Source: Phoronis australis
Taxonomy: Eukaryota; Phoronida; Phoronidae
Direction of reading: 5' to 3'
Assembly (NCBI GenBank): GCA_002633005.1
Contig: NMRA01000081.1
Span: forward strand, 129,995 to 193,994
Length of the DNA stretch: 64,000 bases
The position numbers and the translations under genes are program-made. Positions 22,801 through 32,514 of this stretch are shown piece by piece. The stretch's first letter is position 1. Each line of letters opens with the position of its first letter. The notes under the pieces were generated by a model. That model saw only the letters and a program-made list of their open reading frames with translations. It was not told where the DNA came from and made no database searches.

Positions 22801-25420
22801 AAGGTGAATGTACATTTGTCGTTGATCATAATTCTTGAATTTTGGAACACAAAATCTTATCTATTTGTAGAATTTGGTACATGCTGTGACTCAGAACAAA
22901 ATGATTAATGATTTATTTTTCACTTTTCGAAACTGGATAATTTTACTCATCACATTCATACCACGCGTGTTGCTATATTTTCTTCATATGAATTAGAATA
23001 AAGTAAAAGTATTAACACACATGTGCCCATCTGTACACAAACTGGTCCAATTGACCATATTCTGTGTAAATACGTTGGTGTGGTACCTCTCAGGTGATTT
23101 CTTGTACTGTTTGCTCTTCTGCCTTTGCTATGGTAAAAAAATCTTCAGTTTGGGCCATAACATAGTGGACAGGTGAAGTTTTGTGAAATTTCTCGACAAA
23201 TGTTATTTTTAAGGAAAATTTACTTTCTTTTCGCATGTTTTGTACGGCATAACCATCACCAAACAACTTTAATTTGGTAATATTTTGAGCATTTACAAAA
23301 ATGTGGTATACAGTCTGAAAAATAGAAATTGACAATTTTAGCACTTTCTTTTGTCCCAAATTGAAGAATTTTTATTGGTAATACAGCTAATACTATTAGC
23401 TGTATTGGTCTAAAACCAACATCGTCAATAGCTAATACTATTTTAGTCTGTAACAGTTTCTTGTTTGGTGATTCTCTTAGATGGCAATGAAGATGACGTG
23501 GATGATGATGACTTTAGTGATGAAGATGATGATGATGACTTCAACCCTGACAGTGATGACAGTGACTATGATGCTAAGCGTAAGAAAAAGAAAACTCCTG
23601 CCAAAAAGAAGGCTGTAAAACCTGTTACAAAAGTCAAGCCGAGAGCTACGGCCTCAGGTAAGTTAATCTGGAAATTATGTACGATTCAAAGTCAAAATAT
23701 GTAATTTTCTATACTAAGCAAAATACAACATACAGTGTAGAACCTGCTGAGTCAGCATTTTTAAAAATCCAAGATTGCAACTTGTTACCATGTTGATAGG
23801 GATGGGTACCTAGCCTGGTTTTAATAAGCATGCCACAATTGGGTACTCCAATTTTCAAGCTTCTATCAAACAGTGAACAATTTTCATCCTTAACTGCTTC
23901 TCATGATGTTTCGATGCAGACGTTTGTCATTTTTACATCGTACCAAATATATGTACGTAGTGTACTAAAAAAATTGAATTTTAACTAGTGAATCAAGATG
24001 AGATTGAAAAGTTCCGTTAATAAAAACCGGACGTGTCTAGTAACAGGTTTCTTTTTGTGTCTGAAGATATCTTATAAATCTTATAAGTCATGTCAATTTG
24101 ACATGAAGGAATACAAAATGTATAGATTCAATTAACATGTCTAAGCAGTTGAGGTAATGTCTCAAATGCAACTTTTTTGTTAATTTACCTCATTTTTCAT
24201 TCTAGTTTTTCTTGTAATTTTACAAATGTTCTATGTTTTTTTAGATCTGCCCTGAGTGTTGCACATTCATTTGTTGAGTAGCTTTGATATGTGCTTAAGT
24301 ATCGTTGAATAATTGGAACGTGACACGCGATAACATTATTGCCTAGGCGTATGCCCTGAGGCATAAATGCTGGTATACTCTTTTAATCTGCTAAGTCTAG
24401 TGTGTCTGCAATTTACAGTGTATTTCAAGATCACACATTAAGAGTTCCTTGCTGTCTGGAAATGTTACTTAGTTAGTATGCTATATGATTTTAGTCACAC
24501 CAAAGACAGGGCCTGTGAAGACCAAACCGCTGCAGCCCTCTTCATCAACAGAATGTAGCGTTCCACCTTTCAACACACCCCCACCTAGGAGTGGAACTAA
24601 CTGTAAGCCAATCACAAGTTTTACAACACCATCACCCAAGTCTGGGCTGCCCGGTGTCAAGAAACCTAAATGGACCCCACCAGGTACCACAATGTGTTAT
24701 GCTTTCTGTAATTTTTTAAAGAGACTATTTTCTGGTCTTTCAATGGACATTTTATGGGTAACCAATCTTTCTTGAAAACTGGATGGGCATTCTCTCTAAC
24801 AGCGTTATTTTTTAACAAATTACGTTCATGCGAAAAGAATGCTGTTAGCAAGAACATCGGTGCAGTTCGCGAGGAATTAACAGTGTCTTCAGTGTTTATA
24901 TGCATGCAGCAACAGTCTGGTTCATTTTAGTTTCAAAGAAGCACTTGATGTCATCTTCAAGTGACACTGGGATTCGGTGCAGGAGCCACTGACTCATTGA
25001 TGTGTCGTCACACTTGCTCTGAATTATGTTTGTAAAACTTAGACATGCTCACATGACAGTGATGAACACTTGAACACGTGGTCTATATAGGATAGTGCAT
25101 CTCTAGTTGTTTGGACAACTATTGAACCAAATTTTAAATGAATTGACAGTGGAATTAAACTGCAATTGATGAAAGTGAAGTGACAACATGCTAACCTAAA
25201 AACCTTTAAATTTAATGAAGTTATGCTTACATGCAACTTGTCGTTTGCTTTTTTTAGTGCCTGGATGTGCCACTGACCTCCGTAATGATTTTTCTTTTCA
25301 GCTCCAGCTGGGTCCAACAACGTTCTGTTGACTTCACCAACTATAGGACTGCGCCTCGGACTGTCCAAAAATGTCAGGCTAAAGCCTCTGCACTCCAACT
25401 TTAAGCCAGCAGTCAGGTGA
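19658..25420 (+). CDS. RAD51AP1: RAD51-associated protein 1 (7 exons; first coding exon not found)
   Basis: RAD51AP1 binds RAD51 and DNA and stimulates strand invasion in homologous recombination in the nucleus. Exons with GT-AG borders and consistent phases are 19658-19716, 20246-20348, 21602-21711, 22423-22596, 23481-23657, 24495-24683 and 25302-25420 (stop TGA). The visible part encodes about 309 residues. Order: N-terminal GKAVDYSKYSG followed by DSDDDF, which corresponds to the vertebrate N-terminus; a Lys-rich stretch; DLKIAIELSLSD, a small helical motif; three SPVK repeats; a long Asp/Glu run, then a KRKKKK-type basic patch; KKPKWTPP; and C-terminal GLRLGLSKNVRLKPLH, the family's RAD51-binding region. 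These last two motifs are diagnostic. The missing first exon must contribute a length of 2 modulo 3; no candidate upstream is convincing. Introns carry repeats R3 and R4 and a TA/CA microsatellite. Confidence 0.93.
19751..19824. repeat. (TA)n-(CA)n microsatellite
   Basis: A compound dinucleotide tract starting about 35 bp inside the intron after the exon at 19658-19716 of RAD51AP1. Antisense ORFs made of Cys-Val repeats across it are artefacts. Confidence 0.97.
20450..20945 (+). repeat. Interspersed repeat family R4, copy 2
   Basis: Diverged copy of 10135-10590, same orientation, inside the RAD51AP1 intron between exons 20246-20348 and 21602-21711. Confidence 0.75.
22640..22940 (+). repeat. 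Interspersed repeat family R3, copy 2
   Basis: Shares CGTCCCCATAGTnTG, ACGTCAAGGTGAATG, CATAATTCTTG, GAATTTGGTACA and a TTTTTCAC...CTGGATAATTTT end with the copies at 7840-8170 and 51770-52035. It lies in the RAD51AP1 intron just after the SPVK-encoding exon. Confidence 0.75.
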
Positions 25421-26310
25421 CGCCCTCTATTGAGGAGTGGCAAATATTTTAAGGTTTATATGCTCCTTCCATGGGTGATTGTCGGACACACATCTGTGGT
25501 GGAAAATTTTAGTTATTAGTAAAACTCGCTGAAGTCGGACTTGCGTATTAAGTGCTATTTTTGCTGAACTTGTTCAAAGTTCTGTGATACGAAGTTTGTC
25601 CACTCAGCCTTTGAATTAAAGTGGATATTCCCTTACTTGGAAGGGATCTTTTGGTACGGTTGAATCCAACTATTGTGCGTTTTATTGAGTATAAAGTTTT
25701 TTTGGCCATGTTAACACAAATATTTACGAAGACCCATTAGTACCGTGAAAAAATAAAATTAAAATTTTTTAATATGGATTATCAATGTGTACTAATTATT
25801 ATGGATTGCCAATCTTTTGATACAGATTGGCAATATGTAATAACAGATTGACAACCCATTAATACACATTCGGTTGTGTGTCTTGTTGTCAGAGAGAATG
25901 AGGGAGCTTATTCGTATATATTTTCATTTGGGCTTAGCTATGACGAGATTCTGGTGTCATTGTCGGCAAATCATAGTGTGTTTATAAGCAAGTGAACTCT
26001 TCAACAGCAGGCAATGCTTGCTTTCTTGAAGAACAGGGATCGGGATGCCTTCATGGTTATATCGGTGGATGCATTTGAAGTGTAATTACAAAATGGGCTG
26101 AATATTGACAGGGAATGTGCCGATGGTACACAACTAAATTCTTATTTTTAAAAACGGCTAACGATGTAACACAGTAACAAAATAATAACGCCTTTCTTTC
26201 ACTTTAACGATATCGACTCTATATTCAACTATCACGTGACATGTGAGCATGCGCAGCAGTAAAAACACTCAGAAACAGTGGAACAGGTGCAAAACATCAA
26301 AACACTTGTG
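25421..26310. other. 3' flank of RAD51AP1 and intergenic DNA
   Basis: Candidate poly(A) signals are ATTAAA near 25614 and AATAAA near 25752; which one is used cannot be told. A 10-bp-arm hairpin ATTGCCAATC/GATTGGCAAT lies at 25805-25834. No coding exon is visible. Confidence 0.5.
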
Positions 26311-26493
26311 AAAATCTCCCCCTCCTTAGTAAGTTGTGACTTATGAACCGCCTGAAAATCTACACTAAAGTTGGAATATAACTACACGCAATATCAAATA
26401 TAACTATAGTCCTCGGTCCAGTCACTGAACAGTTCTTCATAAATATATTGTCCTATTATCCATAAACATAATGTCCGATACAATCCACATTGT

Positions 26494-27024
26494 TTAAGCG
26501 AACTCCAATGGGCATAATTTTGTCACCTGCTGAGTGACAACACTTTCGTTTACACGCACTTTAACCACACGTACTAATCCATCAACGCCTTTCACTACTT
26601 CAACTATGCGACGTAATGGCCAATGTTCGCGGGTAACGTCCGATTGCATAACCAAAACAATGTCATTGACTCGAGTATCCCGCGCCACATGACACCACTG
26701 CTTTCGTGCGGTAAGTCCTGGAATCCATTCCTGTAACCACCGATTCCAAAAATGTCGCACAACTTCCTGTACGCATCTCCACCGTCTGCAGGGATTGAAA
26801 TGCTCCTCATCGACTGACTGTGGTGCGAATTCTGCACCACATTGTCCGTGCAAAAAATGATTTGGTGTCAACGGCACAACATCGCGCGGATCTGCGGACT
26901 GATAAGTCAATGGTCTGGAATTAAACAAGGCCTCTGCACCGATAAATGGCAAATTCAGTTTCTCGTCCTTCACATCCGCGCTTCCCAATATTTCATAAAT
27001 AGCACTGGATCAACCCGTAGTTGA
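26494..27024 (-). pseudogene. BEL/Pao retrotransposon pol tail (integrase end and DUF5641)
   Basis: The 164-residue ORF has an integrase-like EALFNSRPLTY segment, then PLTPNHFLHG, then RRWRCVQEVVRHFWNRW, WHVARDTRVNDIVLVM-type residues, and a final REHWPLRRIVEV. This is the standard ending of BEL/Pao polyproteins, in which the integrase core is followed by DUF5641. The catalytic integrase core, RT and protease that should precede it are missing. A purine run just downstream on the minus strand (26321-26334, GGAGGGGGAGA) fits a polypurine tract, so a 3' LTR probably begins near 26310. This is an internally deleted, inactive copy. Confidence 0.85.
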
Positions 27025-27430
27025 GTAAACGCAAATTTCCCGGCCTGGTATTGGATTTGCATGAGTCATAACTTCAGACTTGAACTTCAAAGTATAAACC
27101 ATCGTTTATTGCAGTTAGTTCACAAGTCGACAAGAAGAAGTTCAACCTAAAAACAATAAATAAAATGAAATTTAGAATATGAAAGACTAAGTAGTAGCCT
27201 ACACTAAGTCATAATGAAAAATNTGGTTGTAGGATGGGACATATAATGCTTTGTCTAATAATAAACCATGGCCATTTGTATCAGTAAGTGACACTTTGGC
27301 ACTACCTCTGGCTAACACTGTACCCCATGATTTTGTTGCCAGTAAAAATCAATGAACACAACAGGCCTCATGGGTTGACAGGGAGTGACCCATTTATTCA
27401 TCTCCTAACAAAAAGAGAGCATACATACTA

Positions 27431-27796
27431 CTACACTGGTGAACAATAGATGGCGCCACATGACGGACACAGCTCAACATCACGCGCTTTCGGTTGGCGA
27501 TCATTGTTATTACGGTTTAATACCCTATGAGGGCTTTCTTTGCATCCGTCGATATTGCATACACGTGTTCTGCAACAATCCTGATCACGGTGATTGGACC
27601 CCAAGCAACGGAAACTTAGACAGAGCTGTTTAGCTTTTGACCATCGGTCACTAACGGATATTGATTTGAACACCTCGTGATTCCAGGGGCTGTGCCCAGG
27701 TTGACTACAGACTAAACATCCCATAACGTTCGAGTTATGTGTTATCATAGTACGATGCGGCATAGAACGTGGATGGGTATGGGGCGTTGCCGGCAT
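27431..27796 (-). pseudogene. BEL/Pao gag, zinc-knuckle part
   Basis: Two Cys-rich stretches are seen: CLVCSQPGHSPWNHEVFKS, which leads into SVSDRWSKAK and LCFRCLG-like LCLSFRCLGSNHRDQDC, then RTRVCNIDGCKESPHRVLN. This order, including the -VSDRW-KAK- linker, is typical of BEL/Pao gag proteins near the protease. The ORF runs out at about 27431. It is co-oriented with and downstream of the DUF1759-type part, separated by a short disrupted segment. Confidence 0.85.
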
Positions 27797-27927
27797 TCAG
27801 TGGGCAGTTTCGCGTGCAACTGTGTGAAACTCGGCCTTCTGAATAATGAACTCGTGCAATGTTTCCACCCATTCTCCCTTCTTCTTGTCGAACATCCAGC
27901 GTTGGAAATTAGTAATCATGGTCTCAC

Positions 27928-28314
27928 TCATTTTTTTAATTGCTTGTAGTAAAGAGACCCGTTTTCTGGTTCTGAGACCATCTCTTCTTTCAAATTGGCT
28001 ACCACTACATCCAACAAATCGGTGTAGTCTTGTATGTCCTTGGCAGATTTTATCGGGCGAAATTTCTCAATCGCTTCAAGTTGGCTGGCTATCTTTCTGT
28101 GTTTGCCTCCATATTTTCTATCAAGGCGTTTTTTCGCTACTTTATAGGCTGTCGCATAATGACCCAGACTTTCGATTAGTTTAAGGGGTTCTCCTAACAA
28201 ATATTGATGAAGTTGGAGCAAGTTATACTCCTCTGTTGCACTGGTTGTGTCAACACATCCTTCCCAGTTTTCATAATTTTTAGTATCTCCAGAAAATACC
28301 GAGATTAAAACCAT
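27928..28314 (-). pseudogene. BEL/Pao gag, DUF1759-type part
   Basis: The 128-residue stretch starts FSGDTKNYENWEGCVD and includes EEYNLLQLHQYLLGEP and YKVAKKRLDRKYG, followed by a DIQDYTDLLDVV segment. This is the DUF1759/gag fold of Pao elements (capsid-like; assembles the retrotransposon particle). At its upstream edge, near 28316, it changes abruptly into a Gypsy-type protease, so the join is a fusion of two element types rather than a natural gag start. Confidence 0.85.
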
Positions 28315-28480
28315 GCAGTTTTAACAATTTCCACGTCACTGGCAGTAGTTGCAACGTATTTTTAGTTGCCGCAGAATCAAGCTGACAGGGAACAGCACAT
28401 AACGTGTCTCCTGTCACAGACAAGTTCAAATCTGTGAATAACTTTGCAGGAGTATCGTTCTTTGACTGGTCGTTGACCAT
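28280..28480 (-). pseudogene. Gypsy-type aspartic protease fragment
   Basis: Encodes NLSVTGDTLCAVPCQLDSAATKN. The QLDSAAT corresponds to the QLDTGAT active-site motif of Gypsy-element proteases, with the expected DTG changed to DSA, so the enzyme would be impaired (DSA itself is known in some retroviral proteases). It lies downstream of the Gypsy gag fragment on the same strand, as in an intact element, and is truncated by the BEL/Pao gag sequence near 28316. Confidence 0.6.
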
Positions 28481-28528
28481 GAATAGAGAGACATTGAAGT
28501 ATAGTCACTATCAAAATCAACGTCATCG

Positions 28529-28984
28529 TCATTTACAGCATGCACTGGGTTCAACTTCTATGTGCTGCAATTTTAACTTGTCTTTAGTATTACGACAGAC
28601 AACTGCAAAGTGTTTCGGGCCATAAGTGTTTGCAGAAAACTCTTGGTTTTGCTGCTGGGCAGGTTTTGCGGTTATGGCATTCAAGTGCCGCACAAAAATT
28701 ACACTGTAGGTGTCATTTTTGCCCGTCGTGGGCGCAGAGGTCGTCATCGTTGGGACAATGGTACTTTTCATAATTTTTAGGACCTCGATAGGGAGGGCTA
28801 GGCGGAAGGCACTAATTTCGGCCGCATAGTTTGCCGGGTTCCACTGTTCATAACCCTCTTTTGAGAAATCTGTCCAGTCTTGCAAAGTACAAAAGTCATT
28901 GAAAAGTCCTAGCCACAACTCAACGGCCTCTGCTTTGTCGTCAGTGATTGTTAGGTTGAGTTTCGGTGGCTTTGTTTTAGCCAT
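28529..28984 (-). pseudogene. Gypsy-type gag, internally deleted
   Basis: The ATG at 28984 starts MAKTKPPKLNL, followed by WLGLFNDFCTLQDW and FRLALPIEVLKI, an N-terminal capsid-like pattern found in many Gypsy gags. The middle capsid region is absent. The ORF then passes, with a frame slip, into a zinc-knuckle remnant: CNFC...CPAAK is visible in one frame and KHFAVVCRNTKDK in the next. Upstream lies TGGTGGCAGCGGTGGGA (28992-29008), a plausible tRNA primer-binding site, so this is the true start of an element. Confidence 0.8.
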
Positions 28985-29009
28985 TTTAACATCCCACCGC
29001 TGCCACCAA

Positions 29010-29130
29010 GTTGATTTGTATCAGACAAGCAACGTGCACTTAGCAATCAACCATATTTATTACTCATAATTATCCCGCACCGAACACTCTGAGAGATGCT
29101 GCCACATGGCGAGCATCGCACACATTAACA
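29010..29130 (-). repeat. Candidate short 5' LTR of the Gypsy gag fragment
   Basis: On the minus strand the ~120 bp between TGTTAATGTGTGCG (ending at 29130) and the primer-binding site at 28992-29008 contains AATAAA (29056-29061). It begins with TG, as LTRs do. No matching 3' LTR was found in the window, so the call rests on position and composition only. Confidence 0.4.
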
Positions 29131-29194
29131 GGTTCAATCCAGTATTTTTTTTTCAGGAAATGAAATAAGCTATTGTCCACACATGTATTTTTGC

Positions 29195-29502
29195 CTATGA
29201 AAAGGCATCCTCACCAACGACGCTAACTTGTGTAGCAGTCAGATATAGTTCGTCTTCATACACAAACAATCCACTGGCATGTTGTCTTATGGTTACTTCG
29301 TACTGCGATTCACATTTCACCAGGGCCACTGACATGTACATTGTGCCATGCAGCACTACTGGTGTGTGGAAATGCTGTGGGAAGAGAAAGGAGTAACAAA
29401 GCTTGTTAGCTTCAGTCAACTGCTTAAAACCAATTTTTGTCCATTCAGGGTCGATGCAGAAGTGATGCATATCTCCTCTATGCACGGTACAAGCCCTCAA
29501 AC
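29195..29502 (-). CDS. Unrecognised 3'-terminal exon candidate
   Basis: A 101-residue open frame with an upstream acceptor-like TTTTTAG at its 5' edge (exon would start at 29502 on the minus strand). It ends at a stop at 29195. It contains HRGDMHHFCIDPEW, then LCYSFLFPQHFHTPVVLH and repeated beta-like segments, with five Cys. No family is recognised. It sits between Gypsy-derived pieces, so it could be a captured host exon, an extra ORF of an element, or chance. Its composition looks more protein-like than neighbouring shadow ORFs. Confidence 0.35.
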
Positions 29503-29989
29503 CTAAAAACCAAAGGTCACGTGAAAACAGACCTGATAGATTTTCATTTCAACGTGTAATATATTTCCTGAAGACATAGGATGGGAGTAAACAAATAGTC
29601 TAATGGATATTTGTCACGTACCCTTTGCCATGGCATTGGGCTTGGATTGTAATCTTTAACTCACTAACCGATACCGATTTAAACATTCAGCATTCATTGA
29701 TGTAACTGTCACTGATAAACCTGTTAGAAATCATTCCAAACAATAATACTGCTTTGATGTACGAAAAGATCCCGAGTGCTACGTCAAGTATCGTAACACG
29801 CATCACAACAAACTAAGATTAACCCGACTGGTGACTGCCGCGAAGTCAACATCAGTATCGCAGTTAACAGGCATCTGTAGAATAAACATGGAATAATCAC
29901 AAACCTTACCTTTGTATAAGGTCGTGCTTACATTTTCCTCATAGAAGCACCCTTTTCACGCAATCTCAGATTCAGTTGGCACGCTTACA

Positions 29990-30337
29990 AGCCATTTCAC
30001 CTTGTATTTAAAAATTTAGAAATCGAGGCTGTTAATCTATCACCACTAGTAAACGCGCGCCCTCTAGTTAATGTAAATTTTCTGAATAGCCCCATTATAG
30101 TGTTAAGTCCACTGACAGGTGATCTATTAGCAATCTTACCGTCTATGTAAGCTTGAACGTGTTTGCTTGCCTCAGCTCCTTCGTTTTCCACTTGTACTAT
30201 GTCCGATTGTGTTTCCTCATACAGTGTCACGTTTGTTACCACATTTTACGGAGACATAAACAACGTGGTTTCTTTCTTAGGCTGTATTGTCAGGAACTAC
30301 TACCTACGGTGACATCTATCGGGCAACATACATAACA
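29990..30337 (-). repeat. Probable 3' LTR of the Gypsy integrase copy
   Basis: On the minus strand a purine-rich tract AAGGTGGAGGGG (30338-30349) immediately precedes TGTTATGTATGTTGCCC, a normal start for a Gypsy LTR, about 100 bp after the pol stop. The left end is not resolved. A possible splice donor (GACG followed by GTAAG, near 30144) lies inside. No 5' LTR was found. Confidence 0.5.
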
Positions 30338-30442
30338 CCCCTCCACCTTAACTAAAATGTCCATGCAACAAATAACGAAGTATCAATAAACCATGTCTAA
30401 ATCAAGATCAAGTGTCAAGTCTTATTACTACACAACCAGTCT

Positions 30443-31320
30443 CTACAAGTCCAGTCTCTGTGGCTGCTTACGAATCTGCGAAGAACGTCTCACAGGTTGA
30501 TCTGACTGTGCTGGAGATCTAATTGGTACATTGTCAGACACTACGGGTTCCGTTTCGGGCACAGTGTCACTTGGCACACCGACAGACGGTACAGATATAT
30601 CAGGTGGACACACAACAGGCGGACCCGCAGAAAAATCAGCAGAACGCATTTGATCGGCATGTCTCCGCCAAAGCACATTAGGCGCAGTCTCCACTCTATA
30701 TGAAACTAGTCCTCTCTGCTCTTTAACTACTTCAGGAACCCAATGTTTCCCAGAGCGATACGCACGGACAGCAACCCGATCACCGACAGTAAAGTCGCAT
30801 TCCTTAGTTGGCTTAGAGTCACACATGCGTTTCTGAGCACGTTCAACAGTCGCACTTAAATTTGGCTTCACTAAATCGAGTCGTGTTTGAGCCTGTCTTC
30901 CCAACAACAGTTTTGAGGATGTCCCGTTGTTGCTTGGGGCATATTCCTGTAGGCTAACAGAAAATTGTACAGTTTCTTTAGCATCGAACCACTATCACGC
31001 TTGGATGCTTTCATAGCCGACTTAAACGTGCTGACGAATCTCTCAGCCAGACCATTCGTCTTGGGGTGGTATGGCGCAGATCGAATCAGACGGATTCCAT
31101 TGCGAGCTAGGAAATCCTCGTACTCCCGCGAAACAAACTGTGGTCCATTATCGCTAACAATTTGTTCCGCCAAACCGAACCTTGCAAAGATTTGGCGTAA
31201 CACATCGATTGTCTTCTCCGCAGTAGTAGATTGCATGGGCACAACCTCGGGCCATTTTGAATGGGCGTCAACGAGTATGAGAAACATACTACCCATGACC
31301 GTTGTGGTCTTGCTGGTATG
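30443..31320 (-). pseudogene. Gypsy retrotransposon integrase and pol C-terminus
   Basis: The integrase core begins at about 31320 with LVDAHSKWPEV (first catalytic Asp), then SDNGPQFVS (second Asp) and YHPKTNGLAERFV (catalytic Glu), so all three DDE residues are present. It continues to YNFLLAYRNMPQATTGHP. A frameshift near 30905 separates this from the C-terminal part in the next frame (LGRQAQTRLDLVKPNL, VGDRVAVRAY, ending at 30443). Intact elements read through here. Integrase inserts the element cDNA into the genome. RT, RNase H and protease are missing; upstream of 31320 the frame switches to an unrelated retroelement. Confidence 0.9.
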
Positions 31321-31329
31321 GAAAATCCG

Positions 31330-32514
31330 CAGCTGAAGACTGAGAACTGTGAGTGGATGTGGTGGCGTCACAGGCAGACGTGTCATCACATTGGGTGTCA
31401 GTTGAGGAACGGTCGTAGGATTTATCGGACTCATTCCGCTCGGGAAGACACGGTACGCTGAAAGCATGTGGTATGCGCGGCGGCAAAAGCGGGTTCTTGT
31501 CGCCTTCGGGGGAAGTGGTGTCTGCCGGCTGACCGCAATCCTCGCTGGCTGAGGCAATAACATCTTCGTCGGGAGAATATGAAGAACAGGCGGGGTACGT
31601 AGTACATGGTAATTTGAAACAATCCTTTTTGCGGACACGATAGGATGACTTCCGAAGGTGTGATCCGGCGAATTTTTGAATGTTGCACCAATCACCTTCA
31701 GTAGAAACCACTAAATACCTGTCACGGCCTTGTAACTTGGATGCGTCGGTTCGTAGGTAAATGATGTCACCTACGTCGATGTGAACGGTAGGAGCACTGA
31801 GTCCAGATGGTGTTTTCGACTGCTCACTGTGCGGGTGGTTTTCCGTGTGTAGCTCATGTTGGCGGGAGATTAGAGAATCGTCCGTGGGTGTCAAAGTCGT
31901 GTTGGTGAATTGGTCGCGTGAAGACTACATTTCTCGTGCTGAGAGGCCTTGATTCCGAAGTCTGGTGTTGAGTTGAGCGACGGCCAAGGATAGTGAGAGT
32001 GGCGTAACAGCGCCACGTGAGAGGTCTTGTTTACAAGTTCACCTTCCAACTCCTGAATGGCACGTTCCTCGACAGGATTTTTGTTCACGTTTTTGGCTCG
32101 ACCAACTTCCACTGATATGCGGTGGCGGTTCAGGAGCTCGTCACGTTGGAGGGTTGCAAAGCCGGGTGCGCCGTCGGTACGAATGACTGAATTGGGTCCA
32201 TCCAGCGGGCGAAAGTCTACGCATAGGGTGAGAAGGCTGTCACGAAGGGTGGTGTGGCGCTCATCTGAGATCAACATAGCGGTGGTATATGAAGTCACGT
32301 CTGTCCAAGAGATCGTTTTGGTCGAATCTCGACCAGCCATGATGTCATCTAAAAGCGCCAACACGGATGAACAATCTCGAATGACGCGAGCTAACACTTT
32401 GTATGTGCCAACAAATGAACGTAAGCCGGACACGCGGGCTGGAGGCGGGCAGCTGGACAGTGTGGCTATGCGATGTAGGTCACACTCTTTCAAAGCGTAG
32501 AGCACTCGTTTCTA
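31330..32514 (-). pseudogene. Second Gypsy-like pol fragment (RT tail, divergent integrase, C-terminal domain)
   Basis: In minus-strand order: [15 protein letters not shown] and an ISWTD motif from the RT thumb/RNase H junction; a deletion of the RNase H body; then an integrase-like stretch [18 protein letters not shown] and [20 protein letters not shown] (DxAPGF and NKNPVxE are family signatures). After a frame change near 31892 comes a C-terminal domain with VGDIIYLRTDASK, then RDRYLVV and SYRVRKKDCFKLP. It is cut at 32514 by a hAT end and at about 31330 by the other Gypsy copy. Confidence 0.75.

Noticed and set aside
31891-32500. Plus-strand 147-codon ORF over the Gypsy-like pol
   Set aside because: Shadow of the minus-strand pol fragment that contains recognisable motifs.
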